Origin: Roseobacter sp. MED193
GTDB taxonomy: Bacteria; Pseudomonadota; Alphaproteobacteria; Rhodobacterales; Rhodobacteraceae
Length of the DNA stretch: 64,000 bases
Direction: 5' to 3'
NCBI RefSeq assembly: GCF_000152965.1
Contig: NZ_CH902583.1
Coordinates: forward strand, 993,002 to 1,057,001
Shown: piece by piece, positions 24,424-32,937 of the stretch
Layout of the letters: each line of letters starts with the position of its first letter
Numbering within the stretch: position 1 is the first letter of the stretch
The notes under the pieces: model-generated
Databases searched by the model: none
What the model was told of the DNA's origin: nothing
What the model saw: only the letters and a program-made list of their open reading frames with translations
Program-made: the position numbers and the translations under genes

Positions 24424-24807
24424 TCAGTCGAAAATATCCTCGACCAGATCAACCGCTTCGGACAACAGCACATGAAACAGCCCTTTGCGCTTCTTAACCT
24501 TCTTGACCTTGTTCGGCCTATGCTTGGCTGTTTTGCTTTTGACCTGTTTGGGCTTTTTGACAGGCGACTTGCCCACCGGCCCATGAGATTTTGCTGCGAG
24601 CTGTCGCTCCGCCGCGCTTGGCAGCCGAGCCCCCTTTCCCGGCGCCAGGGGGCGGGCCTTTTGACTGGAGAGCGGAGCACCGCAGGTTCCACAGACCAGA
24701 GCCGAGACACCATTGCCCGATCGCCCCCCTCCTGGGAGAAAACTCGACTGCACACCGCAGTAACAACAGCTTACGATCTTACCGCCATGGGTGCCACATT
24801 GTGCCAT
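24424..24807 (-). CDS. Zinc-ribbon protein with basic tail
   Basis: A 127-residue protein. The N-terminal 45 residues contain CYCGVQ and VCGTCGAPL, a likely zinc ribbon, and an extra His/Cys start. The middle is Lys/Pro-rich (PVKKPKQVKSKTAKHRPNKVKKVKKRKG) and disordered. The acidic C-terminal helix is LFHVLLSEAVDLVEDIFD. It starts 27 bp after the rlmB stop in the same direction, so it is probably co-transcribed. The composition suggests RNA or DNA contact. Function unknown. Confidence 0.82.
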   Translation of the reverse strand: MAQCGTHGGKIVSCCYCGVQSSFLPGGGRSGNGVSALVCGTCGAPLSSQKARPLAPGKGARLPSAAERQLAAKSHGPVGKSPVKKPKQVKSKTAKHRPNKVKKVKKRKGLFHVLLSEAVDLVEDIFD

Positions 24808-24834
24808 CTATCGCCCTACCCTGTGCAGGCGGTC

Positions 24835-25626
24835 TTAGGACCGCTCCAGACTCGCATATAGGGCAATCGCCGCCGCATTTGAGACGTTGAGCGACCCAAA
24901 ACCGCCCGCTGCGTCAATTTTCACCAGGTGATCAACCGTTTCCTTGGTTTTCTGGCGCAGGCCCGGACCTTCTGCACCCAGGACCAGCGCCACAGGCAGA
25001 TCCCTGCGCCCCTCAAGACAGCTCTCGATGGTCTGCTCGGCCTCGCCATCCAGACCCAAAACCACATAGCCCATATTCTGCAACTCAGTAATGGTATCGG
25101 CCAAGTTGCGCATCCGCAGATAGGGCTGGCGCTCCAGCGCGCCGCTGGCCGTCTTTGCCAAAGCCCCGGTTTCTGGCGCCGAATGGTGCCGGGTACCAAT
25201 CACCGCGCTGGCGCCAAACACCTCAGCCGAGCGTAGAATCGCCCCAACATTATGGGGGTCCGTGACGCGATCGAGCAGAATCACCCGGGGGATCTCGGCC
25301 CCGATACAGTTTTCCGACAAGGAGCCCCAGTTTAGCGGCTTGACCTCTAGCGCCGCCCCCTGATGCACCGAGTTTGGATCCAAAGGCGCATTGAATTTGC
25401 GCGGCTCCACCAGTTCCGGCTCCACCCCAGAGGCTGCAATGGCCTCTTCCAGCTTATTCTGCGCATTCAGCGTCACGATAAGACGCAGTTTTTCCCGCTG
25501 AGGGTTCATCAAGGCATCACGAACCGCGTGCAGACCAAAAAGCCAGACGGTCTCGGCGCCACCGGCTTTCTTGTTCTGCTCCTTTTCGATCACCCACTGG
25601 GGCTTTTTGGTGGGTTTCTTGGACAT
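24835..25626 (-). CDS. rlmB: 23S rRNA 2'-O-methyltransferase of the TrmH/RlmB (SPOUT) family
   Basis: AdoMet-dependent 2'-O-methyltransferase expected to modify 23S rRNA guanosine 2251. 263 residues from MSKKPTKKPQ at 25626. The N-terminal substrate-binding domain (VWLFGLHAVRDALMNPQREKLRLIV) precedes the SPOUT core, which has motif 1 DPHNVGAILRSAEVFGA, motif 2 LVLGAEGPGLRQ and motif 3 GSLNVSNAAAIALY, forming the deep trefoil knot. The neighbouring divergent tRNA-Tyr is a common alphaproteobacterial arrangement. Substrate assignment among RlmB/TrmH paralogues is by overall form. Confidence 0.93.
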   Translation of the reverse strand: MSKKPTKKPQWVIEKEQNKKAGGAETVWLFGLHAVRDALMNPQREKLRLIVTLNAQNKLEEAIAASGVEPELVEPRKFNAPLDPNSVHQGAALEVKPLNWGSLSENCIGAEIPRVILLDRVTDPHNVGAILRSAEVFGASAVIGTRHHSAPETGALAKTASGALERQPYLRMRNLADTITELQNMGYVVLGLDGEAEQTIESCLEGRRDLPVALVLGAEGPGLRQKTKETVDHLVKIDAAGGFGSLNVSNAAAIALYASLERS

Positions 25627-25745
25627 CGTTCTCTCCAGCAAAAGGAATTTCAAGTTCGGGCAAAAAACTTACGCTTTTTCTGTTGACGCCCCTTGGGTGC
25701 GCTAGTAATCACGCCCTCACAGCAGGTCAACAGCGACTTGCTAGT

Positions 25746-25829
25746 GGGCGACAGGCCGCAAGGTGTGGCAGGGGACTGTAACTCCCTCGCGGAGACGCAC
25801 GCCTGGTTCGATTCCAGGGTCGCCCACCA
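25746..25829 (+). tRNA. tRNA-Tyr (anticodon GTA)
   Basis: An 84-nt class II tRNA. Acceptor stem GGGCGAC/GTCGCCC, discriminator A and encoded CCA; anticodon arm GGGGA-CTGTAAC-TCCCT with GTA at 25778-25780; long variable arm (TCGCGGAGACGCA); T-arm CCTGG-TTCGATT-CCAGG. Confidence 0.96.
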
Positions 25830-26326
25830 TTTTCTCTCTTAAGTTACTGGATTTAGTAGACAAAATGGTGGAGCCGTTGGGCTATCTGCCTATCCATGCG
25901 CCAAGCCCAAAAGTGCTTAGGGTGACCTTTCACATAGCTACTTTATAGGTTGCCCTTCTAGGTCAATTACAGGCTGCAAGACAGCATTGTCTCCGAGCGC
26001 CTCCCGATTAGCTGCCCTTCAAATACCGTGCCACGGAATCAAACGACAAGCCCACAGCCGCTGTGGGCGCTTCGCTGGGATGCTCCACCGGCGACTGTTG
26101 GCCGCTAGCAGCCCGAAGTGACCGATCCGAAGCGAGGTTGGCTCTCCTTGCCGCACATGCACAAATCGCGCCTCGACTTCCCAGAACCGGACATTCAAGC
26201 TGCCAAACGCGGCTTTTTGCCCTCAATGTCGGCTTCGAGCCCATAGCGACCGATGGTGCGCGCCACCCCAAGGTCTGCTATTCTGGTACGAATAGGGCAA
26301 GTGAATCTTGAGAAGAGCGTTAAAGA
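25830..26326. other. Gene-free interval after tRNA-Tyr
   Basis: About 500 bp with no convincing gene on either strand. Short frames (for example 26063-26311 plus, 26195-26428 minus) lack any protein-like composition. It contains GC-rich islands such as a CACAGCCGCTGTGGGC inverted repeat near 26053-26068. It looks like decayed sequence at the edge of a small island. Confidence 0.55.
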
Positions 26327-26677
26327 ATGAAAATCGAATACCCTCTCCTGGGAATGATACAAAACTGCGCGACAATCTGTGAGCCGGAGTGCTGCGGGAT
26401 CGATGCGTTCGAATTCTCCCCATTTCATATCGCCTCATATCTACTGCGATATACAGGGCGTATTGATCAAGAGGAGCTGGACAAGATCAGAAACCAACTC
26501 TCGGTTTTGAATGCCAGCTACGGAACAGCTGGAACCCAACAGGAAGGCTGCACCCTCGACGAAATGAACCAAATTTTTAGCGGAAAAGACATCAACAACT
26601 TGGTTAAAACTATCGACCTAGCATTAGACCGAGCATGCGAGCTTATTTCCGCCGAGCCGCCGCAAAGCGGACTTTAA
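26327..26677 (+). CDS. Small unknown protein with Cys-rich N terminus
   Basis: A 116-residue protein starting MKIEYPLLGMIQNCATICEPECCGIDAFEFSP. Four cysteines in 10 residues (C14, C18, C22, C23) suggest a metal site. The rest is mostly helical (HIASYLLRYTGRIDQEELDKI, DINNLVKTIDLALDRACELI). I have a weak memory of this start in a small family of uncharacterised proteins (possibly DUF6331), which I cannot confirm. Base composition is lower in GC than the core genes. It lies with another small unknown gene in an island after tRNA-Tyr. No clear ribosome-binding site; AAAGA is the best candidate. Confidence 0.7.
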   Translation: MKIEYPLLGMIQNCATICEPECCGIDAFEFSPFHIASYLLRYTGRIDQEELDKIRNQLSVLNASYGTAGTQQEGCTLDEMNQIFSGKDINNLVKTIDLALDRACELISAEPPQSGL

Positions 26678-26840
26678 ACTCTGAAAAACCAAAGGAAGCT
26701 CCGTCCGCTCAGCCGACCTTGACCTCCTACCTCTGTACCGATTTGGTGCGCTGGCGCGGCGAACGGCTGCAGTGAGCCCTTCCTTGCCACTCAAAGTTCA
26801 GCGTAAGTTGTTCGAGTGTAACAATGGAATAGCCTCCTCT

Positions 26841-27200
26841 ATGAAACCATCTGCCCCCAACCCAAGGATCAAACTATCGAAACTCCGCGATATTGGCTGG
26901 AGCCTATGGGATCCAATCGGGCTCTTGTCTACGGGCGGTCCTTTTACTGGTACATGGACAAATGACGCAAACCGAGGGTTTGCAGATGAATACGATAACT
27001 ATCTGATTGCTGCGGCCTCTCAGATTCGCAGAGGGGCGTCGAGCACTGAGGTTGTTGGCTACCTTGTCCAGATCGAATCCGAACACATGGGGCTGGGCGT
27101 AAGTCCAACAACACAGGCACGGGCAGAAGCTGTAATAGCTGCAATCATGGCTGATGAAGCGATCTGGACGTATCCAGACGAACAAGGAAGATTCGAATAG
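26841..27200 (+). CDS. Small DUF1871-like protein
   Basis: A 119-residue protein from MKPSAPNPRI; a longer frame from 26772 is open. The segment KLRDIGWSLWDPIGLL followed by FADEYDNYLIAAASQI resembles DUF1871-type proteins, whose hallmark is WDPIGL plus DEYD. These are small, single-domain, cytosolic proteins that are often orphan and immunity-like. The C-terminal helix RAEAVIAAIMADEAIW fits. Placement next to the Cys-rich small gene suggests both arrived together. Family match is by eye. Confidence 0.7.
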   Translation: MKPSAPNPRIKLSKLRDIGWSLWDPIGLLSTGGPFTGTWTNDANRGFADEYDNYLIAAASQIRRGASSTEVVGYLVQIESEHMGLGVSPTTQARAEAVIAAIMADEAIWTYPDEQGRFE

Positions 27201-27650
27201 GAAGTCGGTTGTTTTGTCCGCTCTGCAGCCCTCCAACCCCAAAATTTCGCTGCACCTCTGAGCAATGACCGCTTTTCACGCGGCATCGCAGCGGTCTTAG
27301 GCTGTGGTCCTAGGCTGAAAGACGGACTTTGCAAAGGTCACTTACTGCGCATAGCCGACTTTAGCGCTGGTTTTCGCATACCAGTTTAAGATGTCTCACC
27401 GTGAGGTTGCCATAAGGGCGAGCAACGTGATCAGCCCCAGATGAGTGGTCCCAATTGATTGTGAAGGCATAATTAGCCTGGGTTTCATCTGGACGATGGT
27501 TTCAGGGGCCGGTGTGCCGCCGAATACCGGCTGACTGAGTTTTCGCTGTAATCCTCTGGCAGGGTTTCGCAGTTCCTCCTGCGCAGGCCTTCCTTGGCGG
27601 GCGCCCCAGAGAGATCTGAAACACTTTTCCCCAATACCGAATTTCTGCCC
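27201..27650. other. Gene-free interval before the DUF4856 gene
   Basis: About 450 bp with no complete gene. On the minus strand the frame ending at 27361 reads a protein-like tail (ETQANYAFTINWDHSSGAD) but is only about 40 codons before a stop, so it is at most a gene remnant. The interval ends in the promoter at 27651. Confidence 0.5.
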
Positions 27651-27713
27651 TTGACAGCCCAGGGGTAAATATAAGTATTTCAGTCAGGAATTATTCCTGA
27701 GCAAAAAGCTCAG
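27651..27713 (+). promoter_or_regulatory. Promoter with a 17-bp palindromic operator
   Basis: A -35 TTGACA at 27651-27656 and, after 17 bp, an AGTATT -10-like hexamer at 27674-27679. A perfect palindrome TCAGGAATTATTCCTGA follows at 27684-27700. Overlapping it is a CTGAGC/GCTCAG hairpin (27697-27713). The position over or just after the start site suggests repression. Confidence 0.65.
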
Positions 27714-27734
27714 GACAAATCTGTGGGAGAGATC

Positions 27735-29138
27735 ATGTCCAAACACCCTTTCAAGCTGACAACCTGTCTTGTCGCGACCGCCCTGTTTTCCGGAGCCGCC
27801 TTTGCAGGCGACACCTATGGCCCCTATCCGGTCACCGTGAAAACATATGATGGAGACAAGACCAACTCGGTGTCTTATGGCGGGCAGATCGCACGCCATG
27901 TTCTCTCTGACAGCCTGAAACGGCTGGCGGGCTCCGGCAATGGTGGTGCCAATGCCGCCGAGGTAGAAGCCCAAATGTTGAGCTATTTCAACGGCTCAGA
28001 CCTAGACCTGGAAATTCTGGCCCCCACTGCAAGAGACGGCTTTCCGATCCGTCAAACCATGGTGGGAGAGCTCTCTGGTGGCAAGAATATCGCAGGCAAG
28101 TTCTATGATGGTGCCATGCCAGCCTGGCCTGGCAACCTGACGGGTAAAGAAGTCCTGCTGCATATGATCGGCAAGGCCGCCGAGGCGGATGGCGGCTTTG
28201 ACGCCACCCATGGATATGACTATGCCCAGCTCATCTCAAAATTCACTATGGGCGCGATGGCCTACAACCAGGCGGTGGACAACTATCTCGACGAGAAACT
28301 AGACGCCGGTGTAAAGCCAAACGGCCAACCCTATAGCGAGGGAGCCGCCTATACTGGCAAGGAACATGTCTGGGATGAGGCTTTTGGATATTTTGGTGCC
28401 GCGGCCCATAGCCTGTTGCTGAGCGCTGAGGACAACTACGCCACCTCGAAACGTAAGAGCCTGGAAGCAGCAGATGCCAATGGTGATGGCATCGTTGATC
28501 TTAAGTCCGAGATGGTTTTTGCGGGCGCCTATTACGCAGCGGGTGCCGACAAATCCGGTAAAACCGCCTATATGCAAACCATCATGCGTGCCTTCATTGA
28601 TGGGCGCGAGCTGATCACATCCGCCAATGGCGAAGATCTGAGCGAGGCCCAGCGCCAGCAGCTCAAAGCCTACGCCGCCACAATCGCCGACAACTGGGAG
28701 AAGGTCTTTGCCGAGGCCGCGTTCAAATATGCAGGATCGGTCTACAAAGACATCACGGCGATCACCACTGCTGCGGATGACGAAGCCCGCGCCAAGGCCT
28801 ATCGTGCCTATGTCAAACACTGGAGCGAGATGAAGGGCTTTGTCATGGCGCTGCAAAGCGGCAAGAACAACCTGGGCCGCACCGCTGTGCACCTGAACCG
28901 CCTGATCGGCTTTAGCCCCGTCACCTTGGATGAAACCATCGTGTCGGGCATCGATGCCGATGGCAATTTTATCAAAGATCGCAAACTGTCCTGGAACAGC
29001 TACCAGCTGCATATGTTGCGGGTGCAGGAGCTGTTGATCAAGGACTTCGCCATTGAGGCCCGTGCCAAGGACGCAACTGCCGAGCTGGCGGGGCTGGTCG
29101 ATAGCCTCAGCAATGATGGCGGCGCCGAATCCGACTAG
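27735..29138 (+). CDS. DUF4856-type (imelysin-like) secreted protein
   Basis: A 467-residue periplasmic protein. Signal peptide about 1-25 (MSKHPFKLTTCLVATALFSGAAFA). It resembles DUF4856 proteins, helical proteins related in form to imelysins: YGGQIARHVLSDSLKRL, GKEHVWDEAFGYFGAA, AYVKHWSEMKGFVMAL. An acidic loop DANGDGIVDLKSE looks like a calcium-binding EF-hand loop. Imelysin-type proteins are often involved in iron acquisition, but no iron gene is adjacent. A GGGAGAG site supports the ATG at 27735 over the GTG at 27723. The upstream palindrome suggests regulated expression. Confidence 0.8.
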   Translation: MSKHPFKLTTCLVATALFSGAAFAGDTYGPYPVTVKTYDGDKTNSVSYGGQIARHVLSDSLKRLAGSGNGGANAAEVEAQMLSYFNGSDLDLEILAPTARDGFPIRQTMVGELSGGKNIAGKFYDGAMPAWPGNLTGKEVLLHMIGKAAEADGGFDATHGYDYAQLISKFTMGAMAYNQAVDNYLDEKLDAGVKPNGQPYSEGAAYTGKEHVWDEAFGYFGAAAHSLLLSAEDNYATSKRKSLEAADANGDGIVDLKSEMVFAGAYYAAGADKSGKTAYMQTIMRAFIDGRELITSANGEDLSEAQRQQLKAYAATIADNWEKVFAEAAFKYAGSVYKDITAITTAADDEARAKAYRAYVKHWSEMKGFVMALQSGKNNLGRTAVHLNRLIGFSPVTLDETIVSGIDADGNFIKDRKLSWNSYQLHMLRVQELLIKDFAIEARAKDATAELAGLVDSLSNDGGAESD

Positions 29139-29156
29139 GCCGCTCCCAGTTCAGGC

Positions 29157-29190
29157 GGGGGCCGTGCCAACTCGCGCGGCCCCCACTTTC
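29157..29190 (+). terminator. Hairpin terminator after the DUF4856 gene
   Basis: Stem GGGGGCCG/CGGCCCCC with a 12-base loop, then ACTTTCT; weak T-run. Confidence 0.55.
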
Positions 29191-29204
29191 TATGTAATTT
29201 TTCG

Positions 29205-30254
29205 TTGGCCAGGACAGCTGCTTTGGACCTTCTTGATCAGATTGCGCAGATCTTTGCGGATTTTGTGAACCCAAAGAAACGGATTTTCCTCGGGTATATA
29301 GCGCTATCTGCGCTGATCGCCCTGGGCTTTCTGGTGGTGCGCCGCAAAGGCGCCAGGGGCGCCTGGGCGCAGGCGGTGAAGCAGATCCTGGACCCAAAGG
29401 TGTTCTTATCACGCTCAGCCATTGCCGATTATAAGATCTTTGTCATCAACCGGCTGTTCAGTTTTTTGATCTCGCCGCTGCTCTTGTCACAGGTGGGCAT
29501 TGCCACAGCGATCTATTTTGCTCTGCACCGGGTTGAGTTCCTGCACCCCGGCCAGTTCAGCACGCTCAACCAGCCGACAATCATCGCCCTGTTTACCCTG
29601 GTGCTCTTTGTGGTCGATGATTTCTCAAAATACCTGCTGCACCGCTGGATGCACCGATTTCCGCTGCTGTGGTCTCTGCATAAGGTTCACCATTCCGCCA
29701 CCACACTGACGCCCGTCACCGTCTACAGGGTGCACCCCCTGGAGGGCGTGCTATACACCCTGCGCAGTATCGTGACCCAGGGCAGCGTGATCCCGCTGTT
29801 CTACTTTCTGTTTGGCAGCGATATCAGCCTCTATAGCGTGGTGGGGGTCAATGTGCTGGTCTTTGTCTTTCATGTGACCGGGTCCAACCTACGCCATTCC
29901 CATATCAGCATCAGCTATTGGCCCTGGCTGGAGCATCTGTTCATTTCCCCGGCGCAGCATCACCTGCATCACTCCACCGCCGAGCGCCATTTCGACAAGA
30001 ACTTTGGCGCGGCACTGGCGATCTGGGACTGGCTCTTTGCCTCGCTGCATCTATCAAAGGGCGAAACCAGCGACCTGACCTTTGGGCTGGATGCCCGCGA
30101 AAACAGTTCAGAGGCGCAGCTGAGCGTGCTGTATTTCCAGCCCCTGCGCGATATGGCGCGCATTGCCAAGCGCCTGCTGCGCCGGCTGATACTGCGCCCT
30201 GCCCTGCGACTGCTGGCTCTGTTTAGACCGCCACGATCGGACCCAAAGGCCTAG
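29205..30254 (+). CDS. Sterol desaturase/fatty acid hydroxylase family membrane protein
   Basis: Integral membrane di-iron oxygenase family member, 349 residues. Membrane segments are near 27-45, 85-110 and 130-150. The eight-His motif set is present: HRWMH, HKVHHSA, then HSH in LRHSHISI and HHLHHSTAERH. Family members hydroxylate or desaturate sterols, fatty acids or carotenoids; the substrate is unknown here. The start is a TTG with no clear ribosome-binding site, so the N terminus is uncertain. It lies 66 bp after the DUF4856 gene but beyond a hairpin. Confidence 0.88.
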   Translation: MARTAALDLLDQIAQIFADFVNPKKRIFLGYIALSALIALGFLVVRRKGARGAWAQAVKQILDPKVFLSRSAIADYKIFVINRLFSFLISPLLLSQVGIATAIYFALHRVEFLHPGQFSTLNQPTIIALFTLVLFVVDDFSKYLLHRWMHRFPLLWSLHKVHHSATTLTPVTVYRVHPLEGVLYTLRSIVTQGSVIPLFYFLFGSDISLYSVVGVNVLVFVFHVTGSNLRHSHISISYWPWLEHLFISPAQHHLHHSTAERHFDKNFGAALAIWDWLFASLHLSKGETSDLTFGLDARENSSEAQLSVLYFQPLRDMARIAKRLLRRLILRPALRLLALFRPPRSDPKA

Positions 30255-30772
30255 CCTGCATCCTCGGCCAGCGCCTGTTCGACCCAGGCCACCAAACCGT
30301 CTAGCTCGCTTGCGCCCTGAACCGCCATCCCGTCGGAAAAGGCCTTAAAGGGTTCGACATTCATCCGATTGACGCCAGAGACCACCACCAGCCCCTGGGC
30401 CAGGGCCTCTCCGATGACGGGGCGCATGCCTCTCCCATCGGCTTCGTGTTTGCCGAACTTATTGACAATCAGCACCTGCGGGCGCGGCTCAGCAGTAAGA
30501 CTGCTGCTCACTTGGCCTACGGCTTGCTCCAGCGCCTCAGGATTCAATCGGCAGCCCCGCGCCCCCGCCCCCAAAGACTGTGAAATGCGAATGGTTTCGC
30601 CTGCGGGTAGGACCCGAACATCCATGTCACACAAGGCATCATCGCTACATTCGGTATTGGTTTGCACGATCCCCGCCAGGGCGATGCCTTTGGCATGCAG
30701 TGCCTCAGCCAGGCTGCTCAGCAGCCGATCGGTGCCGCCACGGGTTTCGGTCATGACATAGGCCAGATGCAT
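30251..30772 (-). CDS. DUF2478-family protein
   Basis: A 173-residue protein from MHLAYVMTET at 30772. It belongs to the DUF2478 group, P-loop-like nucleotide-binding-fold proteins often found near molybdate or other ABC transporters. Seen here: LAYVMTETRGGTDRLLSSLAEALHAKG start, DMDVRVLPAGETIRISQSLGAGARGCRLNPEALEQ, VLIVNKFGKHEADGRGM and VVVSGVNRMN. Function unknown. It is downstream of the glycine betaine transporter genes in the same direction (114-bp gap), and its stop overlaps that of the convergent desaturase. Confidence 0.88.
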   Translation of the reverse strand: MHLAYVMTETRGGTDRLLSSLAEALHAKGIALAGIVQTNTECSDDALCDMDVRVLPAGETIRISQSLGAGARGCRLNPEALEQAVGQVSSSLTAEPRPQVLIVNKFGKHEADGRGMRPVIGEALAQGLVVVSGVNRMNVEPFKAFSDGMAVQGASELDGLVAWVEQALAEDAG

Positions 30773-30885
30773 CACTTGCCCTCTCAACAGTGGTTTGCAG
30801 TTGCGCCTCAATTGCTATCCGCAATCGCTCCCCGGCACCAGAGGGGTTTTCCCGCGCCCAAATGCAGGGGCGCGGGAGAAAGGTT

Positions 30886-32937
30886 TTAGAGGCCAAGCGC
30901 CTTTTTACGCTCTTGCGCAAAGCCCTGTACGATGCGGTCGGCAATCAGCGCCAGGATCGCCATGGCGGCCCCGGCCGAAATTCCCAGCCCAACATCCGCC
31001 TTCCCCAGTGCCAGATAGATAGACTGACCCAGGCCGGTGGTACCGATCAGCGCCGCAATCACCAGCATGGCAAAGGCATAGAGAATGGTCTGGTTGAGCC
31101 CCAGCAGAATGGTTGGTGCCGCATAGGGCGCCCGCACATCCCGCATCATCTGCCAGCCCGTAGCCCCCGATGCGGTTGCAGCCTCAATCATATCGTCCGG
31201 AGTCGAGATCAGCCCCTGCCTTGTGTAACGGATCATTGGCACCACCGCATAGGCGATGATCGCCAGAAAGGCCGAGAACTCGCCAATCTGAAACACCATG
31301 AGCACCGGGATCAGGAAGACAAACAGCGGGATGGTCTGCAGCATATCGCAAATTGGTCGCACGATGCGCCAAGCGAGCGGGGAGACCGCGCTCAGCAGGC
31401 CAATAGCCCCACCCAGCACCGCGCAGGCAAAGACCGCCGCGCCTGACAGGTAGAGCGACAGCAAAGCCCGCTCCCACAGCCCCGAAACCAGGATCGTGGT
31501 GAGCAGAACCAGCGAAAGCAGTGCCAGACGCGGCCCACCCGCGACCCAGGACAGGGCCGCTGCCCCTGCCAGCACAAAGGGCCAGGACAATTGCGACACG
31601 CCAGTTTCCAGAATGCCGGCGGCGATTAATACCACCAGGCCCAGCGTCACCTGCCCCCGCAGCGCGCAGGCTGCACCAACAAGCGCCGCCGCGCCGTAGA
31701 ACCAGAGGCTCATCACCGGGGTCCATTGAAAGCCCCAGGTAAAGGGCAGGATTGCCTGGTCCAGTCCAATGCGCAGCGGCAGCAGCACATAGAACATCAC
31801 GCCATTTTTGAAACTGGTCAGCGCTTCAGCATTCGCACGCGTGAAATCCGTAAGCCAGCTGTCAAGCCCATCCGCCAGCGGATCCATCAATTGATAGCTG
31901 CCGGGATCGCCAATCCGGCTCCAGAACACCAGGCTTATGATCAGCCCGAGCAGCAGAATTCCCAACGAGACCCGGCCGTCCCAAAGCTGGCGGCGTTCCT
32001 GGGCCAGGGTCGCGCTCATCCGGTCGATCAGGATGGCAAAGATCACGATCACAGCCCCAGCCAGCATGGCCGGACCAAACTGCGCCTTTCGCATGGTCAG
32101 CAGGACTTCCCAACCGATGTCATTGAAGCCGCCGATAACGGCGGCAATGATCACCATTGACAAGGCCGCCATCAGGCATTGGTTCACCCCAACCATGATC
32201 TGCACTTTGGCGGCTGGGATTTCCACCTGGAACAGCTGCTGTATCCGGGTGCCACCCGCCATGATCGCCGCTTCTTTAACTTCGTGTTCGACCCGCTGCA
32301 GCCCCAAGAGCACATTGCGCGCCATGGGCGGCGCGGCATAAATCGCCGAGGCAATGAGACCCACAACAGGGCCAAAGCCAAAGAGCACCAAAAGCGGCGT
32401 CAGATAGGCAAAGGTCGGCACAGTCTGCATCACATCCAGCAGGGCCTGAACCGGGGCACGAAAGGCTGGGAATTCATTGGCGAGAATGCCAATACCCGCC
32501 CCGACCACCAGCGCCAGAGGCACCGAAACCGCCACCAGCGCCAGGGTATTCATCCCCTGTGGCCAATAGCCGGAGACCAGGACCAAGCCCAGCCCGATCG
32601 CCGCCATGGCCGCCATCTTAATCCCGCCCAGACGCCAGCCCAGCGCCACAGTCGCCGCAATCAGCAGGGGCCAGGGCACGGCTGACAGCACATAGTTGGT
32701 CGCGGCCATTGGATAGGCCATCAAAGCAGAGAATATCCGCGCCGCAGGTTTCAGAAAGGTCAGCCCCGATTTGACACCGGTCCCGACAGTTTCAGTGGCA
32801 GGAAGCACCCATTCTTTTGGGAAAATGCTGAGCCAGGGCATCAGCCCCTCAAGTAACAGGCAAAGCGCGCCGACGATCAGTGCAATCGCAGCCGCCAGAC
32901 TTCCCGCGCTCAGGCTTGCAAAGCTGACACGGCTCAT
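30886..32937 (-). CDS. Glycine betaine/proline ABC transporter permease, duplicated (fused) form
   Basis: Inner-membrane permease of 683 residues, about twice a normal ProW/OpuAB. It contains two tandem binding-protein-dependent permease domains, each with an EAA loop: EAAIMAGGTRIQQLFQVEIP near residue 222 and EAATASGATGWQMMRDVRAP near 586. One polypeptide therefore supplies both transmembrane halves. The duplicated form is typical in Rhodobacteraceae. Its ATG overlaps the stop of the ATPase gene by 4 bp, indicating coupling. Confidence 0.94.
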   Translation of the reverse strand: MSRVSFASLSAGSLAAAIALIVGALCLLLEGLMPWLSIFPKEWVLPATETVGTGVKSGLTFLKPAARIFSALMAYPMAATNYVLSAVPWPLLIAATVALGWRLGGIKMAAMAAIGLGLVLVSGYWPQGMNTLALVAVSVPLALVVGAGIGILANEFPAFRAPVQALLDVMQTVPTFAYLTPLLVLFGFGPVVGLIASAIYAAPPMARNVLLGLQRVEHEVKEAAIMAGGTRIQQLFQVEIPAAKVQIMVGVNQCLMAALSMVIIAAVIGGFNDIGWEVLLTMRKAQFGPAMLAGAVIVIFAILIDRMSATLAQERRQLWDGRVSLGILLLGLIISLVFWSRIGDPGSYQLMDPLADGLDSWLTDFTRANAEALTSFKNGVMFYVLLPLRIGLDQAILPFTWGFQWTPVMSLWFYGAAALVGAACALRGQVTLGLVVLIAAGILETGVSQLSWPFVLAGAAALSWVAGGPRLALLSLVLLTTILVSGLWERALLSLYLSGAAVFACAVLGGAIGLLSAVSPLAWRIVRPICDMLQTIPLFVFLIPVLMVFQIGEFSAFLAIIAYAVVPMIRYTRQGLISTPDDMIEAATASGATGWQMMRDVRAPYAAPTILLGLNQTILYAFAMLVIAALIGTTGLGQSIYLALGKADVGLGISAGAAMAILALIADRIVQGFAQERKKALGL

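Noticed and set aside
27361-27490. Minus-strand protein-like tail of about 40 codons
   Set aside because: No start or upstream continuation is visible and I cannot match it to a family. It may be a gene remnant, but evidence is too thin for a pseudogene call.
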